A DNA stretch of 5,021 nucleotides from Actinomycetota bacterium (GTDB lineage Bacteria > Actinomycetota > Actinomycetes > Nanopelagicales > Nanopelagicaceae), in contig CANCUC010000075.1 in NCBI GenBank assembly GCA_947381255.1, positions 1 through 5,021 on the forward strand, read 5' to 3'. Made by a program: the position numbers and the translations under genes. Shown piece by piece: positions 1 through 5,021 of the stretch. Below the pieces are notes generated by a model. It saw nothing but the letters and a program-made list of their open reading frames with translations, had not been told where the DNA came from and did not search any database. Each line of letters opens with the position of its first letter. Position 1 is the stretch's first letter.

Positions 1-717
1 CTTCGCGCAAGTGCATGGTCGGGAAGAAAAGTCTTTTACTTCTTGGATACCCCGCAACCGGGGGAGTTGGGACTCGTCGAAAATCTCTTGATTGATCGCG
101 CCTTTGGCGGCGATCCCTCTGTCGCACATGACTTTGCTCAACTCTCAGACATTCGCCCGACCGTTCCACACAATGTTTCCAATGCAATGGCCGCTGCTGG
201 CCTCGCACTGGCAATTGGAATCACACATGATGAGATTAGAGAAGGCCTGCAGAACTTCACCTTGGATCGCCACCGTCTCGAAGTTGTCGTAGAAGAAGAT
301 GGCATTGCCTGGGTCAATGATTCGAAGGCAACCAATCCTCATGCGGCAGCGGCAGCGCTAATGTCACAGATTTCATCAATTTGGATCGCTGGTGGTTTGG
401 CTAAAGGCGCCGCCATGAATCCTCTTATCGAACGATGCGCATCTCGAATCAAGGCGGCGATACTTATCGGCCAAGATGCACCGATAATTGCCACAGCGCT
501 CTCTAAAGAGGCGCCACATATTCCTTACTATTTGATGCCGTACTCCGGGGATTCACAGGAGTTAATGCGGGAAGTGGTAGAGAAGGCCCGTGAGTTAGCA
601 GTAGCTGGCGACACCGTCTTGCTTGCACCGGCTTGCGCTTCCATGGATCAATTTAAAGATTATGCCGATCGTGGCGAGAAGTTTGTTGCAGCGGTTCGAG
701 AGGTGGTTGGACGATGA
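1..717 (+). CDS. murD: MurD, UDP-N-acetylmuramoyl-L-alanine--D-glutamate ligase, 3' part (5' end outside window)
   Basis: Cytoplasmic ATP-dependent Mur ligase that adds D-glutamate to UDP-MurNAc-L-Ala. The frame is open from base 1, so the gene starts upstream. The 238 residues seen are about half of a usual MurD (roughly 440-480). They cover the end of the central ATPase domain and the whole C-terminal domain. Visible motifs, numbered from the window edge, are PHNVSN at 56-61, the HRLE segment at 91-94, DSKATN at 107-112 (the MurD signature at the start of the C-terminal, glutamate-binding domain), GGLAKG at 131-136 and PACASMDQF at 210-218, which matches the typical MurD C-terminal motif. 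The P-loop and the carbamylated lysine would lie upstream and cannot be checked. A TTG at base 43 could be taken for a start, but it falls inside the conserved domain and is not one. The gene ends in an ATGA overlap with ftsW. Identification is firm. Confidence 0.96.
   Translation, partial: LRASAWSGRKVFYFLDTPQPGELGLVENLLIDRAFGGDPSVAHDFAQLSDIRPTVPHNVSNAMAAAGLALAIGITHDEIREGLQNFTLDRHRLEVVVEEDGIAWVNDSKATNPHAAAAALMSQISSIWIAGGLAKGAAMNPLIERCASRIKAAILIGQDAPIIATALSKEAPHIPYYLMPYSGDSQELMREVVEKARELAVAGDTVLLAPACASMDQFKDYADRGEKFVAAVREVVGR
698..706 (+). promoter_or_regulatory. Ribosome binding site for ftsW
   Basis: The purine-rich run GAGAGGTGG lies inside the end of murD and stops 7 bases before the ftsW ATG. 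It is close to the anti-Shine-Dalgarno complement and is the best-looking such site in the window. It supports the ATG at 714 as the ftsW start. Confidence 0.6.
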
Positions 718-1904
718 GCCTCAAGCCACCAACTAGGCGCCAGAAGTATTCAAACTATCTTCAACGCGCAGATGCTCCCTACTATCTCATTCTCGGCTCG
801 CTCACCTTTATCAGCGCCCTTGGAATAGTGATGGTGCTCTCCGCATCGAGTGTGGTCTCACTTCAACAATCGGGTTCGACGTACACCATCTTCTTTCGCC
901 AACTTATATTTTTCGCGGTATCCATCGTCCTATTACTTATGGTTTCAAATTGGAAGCCAAAAGTTTGGGAGTGGGTGGTTCGTTACTCGATTCTCTTCTC
1001 CTTTGTAATGCTCTGCTTGCCACTTGTTCCAGGGTTAAAGCTCACCGTCAATGGAAATACCAACTGGATTCATTTCGCGGGATTCACTATGCAACCTTCG
1101 GAGTTCGCAAAATTCGGCCTGATCTTGTGGTGCGCTGGCCAATTAAGAAAGTTTGATGAGACAGTTCAAGATCGTTCCGCGATGCGCCACATTGGATTTA
1201 TCTTGGGCGGAACAGTTCCATCGCTGGCTCTCATCCTCAAAGGTGGAGACTTGGGAACCACCGTAATCATTCTCGGAATAGTTTCAATTATGCTCTTTGT
1301 AAGTGGATTGCCAATGCGCCACTTCGTTGCGCTAGGCGGTTTAGTTTCAGTTGGAGTTATCTCGCTGATTGCGATTGCTCCTTATAGATTGCATCGCTTC
1401 ACCGCCGTACTCAATCCATTCGCACCCGCCGTCTACAAACTAGCTGGTTGGCAGCCAGCGCACTCTGTCATGGGTCTAGCAAGTGGAGGGCTCTTTGGGG
1501 TGGGGTTAGGGGCAAGTAGACAGAAATGGGGCAATCTCTCCGAGGCTCACACAGATTTCATCTTTGCAGTAATTGGGGAGGAGTTAGGTCTACTCGGAAC
1601 GCTCGTAGTGCTATTTCTCTACGCCGCTTTAATATATGGAATCTTCCGTACCGCCATGCAAACTCGCGATCTCTTCTCACGTTATGCCTGCGCTGGAGTT
1701 GGTGCTTGGCTCATGATGCAAGTGGTCATCAATGTGGGATCAGTTATCGGAGTGCTTCCAGTTGTGGGTGTAACTCTTCCATTTATAAGTTATGGCGGCT
1801 CTTCATTGATCGCCAACTTCGTTGGTGTTGGATATGTCTTGCATGTAGCACGAACTGATCCACGGGTCCGAGCAGCAATCTCTTCACGCAAGAAGAGCGC
1901 TTGA
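714..1904 (+). CDS. ftsW: FtsW, SEDS-family septal peptidoglycan glycosyltransferase
   Basis: Polytopic membrane protein that polymerises lipid II into glycan strands at the division septum, working with the transpeptidase FtsI. The 396 residues match the family's usual length, with about ten hydrophobic segments, the first near 24-44. SEDS motifs seen: PSEFAK at 128-133, DLGTT from D179, SGGLFGVGLG before the catalytic loop, EAHTDF with D281 in the position of the essential SEDS aspartate (E. coli FtsW D297), IGEELG just after it, and ISYGGSS at 358-364. FtsW is preferred over RodA because of its place between murD and murG. The loop before D281 is unusual: it reads NPFAPAVYKLAGWQ (234-247) where relatives usually have a DP..GYQ-type motif. 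Only about 20 residues follow the last membrane segment. The start overlaps the murD stop as ATGA, after a good ribosome binding site. Confidence 0.96.
   Translation: MSLKPPTRRQKYSNYLQRADAPYYLILGSLTFISALGIVMVLSASSVVSLQQSGSTYTIFFRQLIFFAVSIVLLLMVSNWKPKVWEWVVRYSILFSFVMLCLPLVPGLKLTVNGNTNWIHFAGFTMQPSEFAKFGLILWCAGQLRKFDETVQDRSAMRHIGFILGGTVPSLALILKGGDLGTTVIILGIVSIMLFVSGLPMRHFVALGGLVSVGVISLIAIAPYRLHRFTAVLNPFAPAVYKLAGWQPAHSVMGLASGGLFGVGLGASRQKWGNLSEAHTDFIFAVIGEELGLLGTLVVLFLYAALIYGIFRTAMQTRDLFSRYACAGVGAWLMMQVVINVGSVIGVLPVVGVTLPFISYGGSSLIANFVGVGYVLHVARTDPRVRAAISSRKKSA
1891..1897 (+). promoter_or_regulatory. Ribosome binding site that decides the murG start
   Basis: The run AGAAGAG lies within the last codons of ftsW. 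It is 6 bases from the ATG at 1904 but only 3 bases from the in-frame TTG at 1901. The spacing, together with the normal preference for ATG and the TGATG stop/start overlap, favours 1904 as the murG start. The match to the consensus is modest. Confidence 0.45.
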
Positions 1905-2974
1905 TGTCCAAGATCATCTTTGCCGGCGCGGGAACCGCCGGTCACGTTGAACCTGCCCTAGCTGTCGCCAATTGGCTCAGAGGGCATGATCAGAATATTG
2001 AGATGCACTTTCTTGGAAGCGAAGGGGGAGTTGAGAACCGACTTGTCCCGGCGGCAAACTTTCCCTTGTCGTTGATAAATAAGGTTCCCTTTCCACGCAG
2101 AATAAATGGTGATCTTCTCCGTTGGCCCTTCAAGTTTCTGACCACGCTGCGCCAAGTCCGCGAGGTTGTAAGAGGTGCAGATTTGGTGATTGGTTTTGGT
2201 GGGTATGTCGCAGCTCCCGCTTACCTCATCGCGCGTCAGATGGGCATCCCAATCATCGCTCACGAAGCAAATGCCAAGGCAGGGATGGCTAATAAATTAG
2301 CCAGGTTCTGCGGGGCGACTAATTTACGGGCATTCGGTGATCCATCTCCAGAGCGTGTCGGTATTCCGCTGCGAGATTCCATCGTTGAATTAGCACAACT
2401 CTCCGCGCCAGAGCGGTTAATCGCGAAGCACCATGCTCTTCGTAGTCTGCATCTAGATCCATCTGCACCCACGATTCTAATCTTTGGTGGCTCTCTCGGT
2501 TCGATGAAATTTAATTCAACGATTGAAAAGGCAAGAGAGACGATCTGCGCTTCTGGAATTCAAATTATTCACGGCGTTGGAGCCAATAACGAACTTCCCG
2601 AAGCTGCTGACGGGTATCTCCCATTGAGTTATATCGATGAGATGGCGAAGGCATATGCCGCTGCTGATCTAGTCATCTCTCGAAGCGGAGCGGTGACTGT
2701 CGCTGAAGTTTCAGTGCTTGGCATTTACAGCCTATTTATTCCTCTGCCAATCGGAAATGGTGAGCAAGTAGAAAATGCCAGATCAATTGTGGAGCAAGGC
2801 GGGGGAGAGCTTCTTGATAATTCTCGTTTCACCGCAGATTGGTTCATCAATGAAATGCCTGGCCTGATGGAGCGAGCCAAGAGATGGCACGATGCCCAGA
2901 AGCGCATTGACTTTCCATTGAATGCCGCGGAGCAAATTGGTCTTAGATCTCTGAAAGAATTAGCAGATGGGTAA
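1904..2974 (+). CDS. murG: MurG, UDP-GlcNAc:lipid I N-acetylglucosaminyltransferase
   Basis: GT-B glycosyltransferase (family GT28) that transfers GlcNAc from UDP-GlcNAc to lipid I, making lipid II on the cytoplasmic membrane face. With the ATG at 1904 it has 356 residues, the usual length. The N-terminal acceptor domain opens with the glycine-rich loop GAGTAGHVEP (8-17), followed by GFGGYVAAPAYL and HEANAKAGMANK (120 onward). The C-terminal UDP-GlcNAc domain has GGSLGS (195-200), SRSGAVTVAE (259-268) and PIGNGEQ (282-288). The HVEPALA and PIGNGEQ forms are typical of actinobacterial MurG. Two family positions differ: GGSLGS stands where GGSQGA is usual, and the first loop has Ala9 in a place that is often Gly. 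An in-frame TTG three bases upstream is a less likely start. The start shares one base with the ftsW stop, and the end overlaps murC by 8 bases. Confidence 0.96.
   Translation: MSKIIFAGAGTAGHVEPALAVANWLRGHDQNIEMHFLGSEGGVENRLVPAANFPLSLINKVPFPRRINGDLLRWPFKFLTTLRQVREVVRGADLVIGFGGYVAAPAYLIARQMGIPIIAHEANAKAGMANKLARFCGATNLRAFGDPSPERVGIPLRDSIVELAQLSAPERLIAKHHALRSLHLDPSAPTILIFGGSLGSMKFNSTIEKARETICASGIQIIHGVGANNELPEAADGYLPLSYIDEMAKAYAAADLVISRSGAVTVAEVSVLGIYSLFIPLPIGNGEQVENARSIVEQGGGELLDNSRFTADWFINEMPGLMERAKRWHDAQKRIDFPLNAAEQIGLRSLKELADG
2953..2959 (+). promoter_or_regulatory. Possible ribosome binding site for murC
   Basis: The purine run GAAAGAA lies inside the 3' end of murG, 7 bases before the murC ATG. 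It is a weak match to the consensus. Given the 8-base gene overlap, re-initiation by ribosomes finishing murG is probably at least as important. Confidence 0.35.
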
Positions 2975-4358
2975 CATCACTCGCCTTGAGGGCAAGAGGA
3001 TTCATTTTGTCGGCATCGGTGGCGCCGGCATGTCTGGGATCGCTCGAATTATGCTCTCTGAAGGTCTCTCCATAAGTGGCAGCGATGTACGCGAAAGTGC
3101 AATTACCCAATCTCTTTCTACTTTAGGTGCCCGCGTCTTCATAGGTCATGACGCTAAGAATGTAGATGGAATTGACCTGCTCATAACATCTGGGGCGATC
3201 TCCACCGATAATCCTGAAGTTGCCGAGTCCATTAAAAATTGCGTAGAAATAATCACGAGAGCGCAAGCGTTAGCAATATTGATGGAGGGCAAACGCTCTA
3301 TTGCAGTGGCTGGAACGCATGGCAAGACAACCACCACCTCGATGTTGACGGTAGCTCTGCAATCAGCAGGCTTAGATCCATCTTTCGCCATTGGTGGGCT
3401 AATAAATAGCTCTGGGGTAAATGCTCACCTCGGAAGTGGCGATATTTTTGTAGCTGAAGCCGATGAATCCGATGGATCATTCACCGCGTACCACCCACTC
3501 GGAGCCATCATTACAAATGTAGAACTAGATCACGTTGATCACTTCGCCACGATCGAAGATCTCTACGCAATATTTCTCGAGTTCATCGAGACCATTCAAA
3601 GTGGGGGATTCCTCGTCGCATGTACCGATGACTCAGGGGTACAAGAATTGCTTAGTCGAGTCACTCGCACCGATATTTCGATTATTGGTTATGGAGAGAA
3701 GGAGGCCGAGTTCCAAATATCAAGGATTCATCTTGAACCAGCCTCGGCGGTAGCGCGGATTACCAAGAACGGAAAAGTTCTGCCTGATCTCCAACTTTCA
3801 ATTCCTGGATTGCACAATATCTTTAATGCAACCAGCGCACTCGCTGTTGGCGAGAAGCTCGGTGCCAATATCAATGACTTGATTAAAGGTTTGGAATCCT
3901 TCACGGGATCGCGTCGTAGATTTGAACATAAAGGGGTCGTGCAAGGAATCGAAGTGATTGATGATTACGGCCATCACCCGACTGAGCTACGTGTCACTCT
4001 TGAAACGGCGAAGGCATATGTTCCAGGCGGAAGAGTGCTGGTGGTGTTTCAACCACATCGATTTACTCGCACTCAAGCTTTTGCTGCTGATTTCGCCGCC
4101 GCTCTTGAGATTGCAGATCACGCCTTCGTACTAGAGGTTTATCCAGCGAGCGAGGCGCCAATTCCAGGTGTGACCTCTCAACTCATTACACGCGCCTCCA
4201 CCAGTGGAAAAATTACCTATGAACCATCAATGCTCTCAGTTGTGCAACACGTTCTTGATCAGGCACTTCCAGGTGATGTCATAATGACTTTGGGTGCGGG
4301 AGATGTGAATTCGCTTGCGCCGGTAATTGTTCAGGCTCTTGAAGAGAGATATGCGTAA
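2967..4358 (+). CDS. murC: MurC, UDP-N-acetylmuramate--L-alanine ligase
   Basis: Cytoplasmic Mur ligase that adds L-alanine to UDP-MurNAc using ATP, the first step of stem-peptide assembly. The 463 residues are a normal, complete length. The N-terminal UDP-binding domain has GIGGAGMSGIA (16-26) and GSD (38-40). The central ATPase domain has the P-loop GTHGKTTTT (116-124), EADESDGSF (164-172) with the conserved acidic residues, and NVELDHVDHF (184 onward). The C-terminal domain has TGSRRRF (313-319), DDYGHHPTE (332-340), FQPHRFTRT (361-369) and a late TLGAGDV. The YGHHPTE and FQPHRFTRT motifs separate MurC from the other Mur ligases. No key residue looks altered. The ATG overlaps the murG stop by 8 bases. 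ftsQ follows directly, with no murB or ddl fused or inserted. Confidence 0.97.
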   Translation: MGNITRLEGKRIHFVGIGGAGMSGIARIMLSEGLSISGSDVRESAITQSLSTLGARVFIGHDAKNVDGIDLLITSGAISTDNPEVAESIKNCVEIITRAQALAILMEGKRSIAVAGTHGKTTTTSMLTVALQSAGLDPSFAIGGLINSSGVNAHLGSGDIFVAEADESDGSFTAYHPLGAIITNVELDHVDHFATIEDLYAIFLEFIETIQSGGFLVACTDDSGVQELLSRVTRTDISIIGYGEKEAEFQISRIHLEPASAVARITKNGKVLPDLQLSIPGLHNIFNATSALAVGEKLGANINDLIKGLESFTGSRRRFEHKGVVQGIEVIDDYGHHPTELRVTLETAKAYVPGGRVLVVFQPHRFTRTQAFAADFAAALEIADHAFVLEVYPASEAPIPGVTSQLITRASTSGKITYEPSMLSVVQHVLDQALPGDVIMTLGAGDVNSLAPVIVQALEERYA

Positions 4359-5021
4359 ACGTCGATTTCATAATGCTCCGGTAATTTTCCTAGCCATTGC
4401 ATTGATAGGAGTTACTGGCTATTTCTTGGGATGGTCTAAGGCCTTAGCAATTAGAACTATTGAGATTAGCGCCGCAGGGAATGAAGCAATCGTTGAACCC
4501 TTGATAGTTCCGAAAGATTTACGGGTGGGTCTTCCCATCGCACGCGTAAGTGTTCAACGAATCAACACGGATTTGAAGGAACTCACGTGGATTAAAGAGA
4601 TTAAAGTAAATCGTCGTTGGCTAGCTCATGATGTTCGAATTGTTATTACCGAGCGAAAAGCAGTTGCCCAGTATCTAGATTCCAAGGGCACAACTGAATA
4701 TTTCGATTCTACTGGCCACAACTTCACGGCACCCAATCCACCCACGGGAATTCCAACCATCAACTTTGCTACTGAAAGTCCAATGGCACGAACGGCAATT
4801 GCTACATTCTTGTCGCAAACACCTAGTGACCTGACGAGCAATCTCTTGAGTCTTTCTGTAAATAGGAATAATGAAATTCAATTAACAACTTCCATTCCTG
4901 GATACCAGGCGCTGACCATCTCGTGGGGAAGTGCGGAACAGATTCCACTTAAAGTGAAGGTATTACGCCAGCTTTTGACCCTGCCTGAAAATAAGAAGAT
5001 CTCAAGTGTTGATCTCGCTTC
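4351..5021 (+). CDS. ftsQ: FtsQ/DivIB cell-division protein, 5' part (3' end outside window)
   Basis: Single-pass divisome protein that links early and late division proteins and regulates the septal synthase. The frame is open from the ATG at 4351 to the window edge, giving 223 residues plus two bases. A basic N-terminus (MRKRRF) precedes one membrane segment at about 10-28, fitting an N-in, C-out protein. A POTRA-type domain follows at about 31-102, ending in the typical strand pattern VNRRW...VRIVITERKAVAQY (86-108). The later region (YFDSTG, GIPTI, then ISWGS and VLRQLL) fits the FtsQ beta domain. The last visible residues, SSVDLA, resemble the usual end of this domain, so probably only a short tail is missing. 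The start overlaps the murC stop by 8 bases. A purine run (GAAGAGAG, 4341-4348) precedes it with short spacing, and an in-frame TTG at 4339 is a less likely start. The cytoplasmic tail is very short for an actinobacterial FtsQ. Confidence 0.9.
   Translation, partial: MRKRRFHNAPVIFLAIALIGVTGYFLGWSKALAIRTIEISAAGNEAIVEPLIVPKDLRVGLPIARVSVQRINTDLKELTWIKEIKVNRRWLAHDVRIVITERKAVAQYLDSKGTTEYFDSTGHNFTAPNPPTGIPTINFATESPMARTAIATFLSQTPSDLTSNLLSLSVNRNNEIQLTTSIPGYQALTISWGSAEQIPLKVKVLRQLLTLPENKKISSVDLA

Noticed and set aside
43..717. A complete small gene starting at TTG 43
   Set aside because: The reading frame is open back to base 1 and the first codons continue a MurD-like sequence, so this is the inside of a truncated murD and not a separate start.
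1526..1858. A 110-residue + strand frame inside ftsW
   Set aside because: It is out of frame with the conserved SEDS catalytic and YGGSS motifs, and its Arg/Ser/Cys-rich translation looks like a frame shadow.
1901..1903. TTG as the murG start codon
   Set aside because: It adds only one residue, sits too close to the upstream purine run, and is followed at once by an ATG with better spacing that overlaps the ftsW stop as TGATG.
1923..1941. GC-rich inverted repeat (CCGGCG, 7-base loop, CGCCGG) early in murG, a possible regulatory hairpin
   Set aside because: It falls exactly on the Gly/Ala codons of the conserved GAGTAGH loop, so codon content explains it. The stem is only 6 bp and there is no T-tract or other sign of a terminator or attenuator.
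1958..2472. Reverse-strand open frames opposite murG
   Set aside because: They lie wholly opposite a well-conserved gene, have no recognisable motif and no convincing ribosome binding site, and are expected by chance.
3146..3480. Reverse-strand open frames opposite the MurC ATPase domain
   Set aside because: They are antisense to the P-loop region of murC, with low-complexity, unrecognisable translations. Coding constraint on the + strand explains them.
4626..4881. Reverse-strand open frames in the last 400 bases, as an alternative gene
   Set aside because: The + strand frame from 4351 encodes a clear FtsQ membrane segment and POTRA domain through this region, and the antisense translations show no domain.

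Overview
This window is an internal slice of a division and cell wall (dcw) cluster. Five genes lie head to tail on the + strand: the 3' end of murD, complete ftsW, murG and murC, and most of ftsQ, which runs off the right edge. Nearly every base is coding. No RNA gene, mobile element, CRISPR array, promoter or terminator is visible.

Layout: murD (1-717, 5' end missing), ftsW (714-1904), murG (1904-2974), murC (2967-4358) and ftsQ (4351-5021, 3' end missing). Every junction overlaps, by 4, 1, 8 and 8 bases. This points to one polycistronic mRNA with translational coupling. The promoter should lie upstream of the window and the terminator downstream.

The products work on one pathway. MurC adds L-Ala and MurD adds D-Glu to the UDP-MurNAc precursor in the cytoplasm. 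MurG adds GlcNAc to lipid I to make lipid II at the inner membrane face. FtsW polymerises lipid II into septal glycan, and FtsQ is the membrane scaffold of the divisome that controls the FtsW/FtsI synthase. In most such clusters ftsZ or ftsA would follow.

Organism: the order murD-ftsW-murG-murC-ftsQ, with no murB or ddl between murC and ftsQ, fits Actinobacteria. MurG also carries actinobacterial-type motifs (GTAGHVEPALA near the N-terminus and PIGNGEQ in the C-terminal domain). The base composition looks mid-range rather than GC-rich, and the genes are compact and overlapping. Together these suggest a small-genome freshwater or marine actinobacterium such as the acI/Nanopelagicales type. That lineage assignment is an inference.

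I found no sign of an undescribed system. The observations worth a second look are local: a divergent extracellular loop in FtsW, altered nucleotide-loop residues in MurG, and very short cytoplasmic tails on FtsQ and FtsW.
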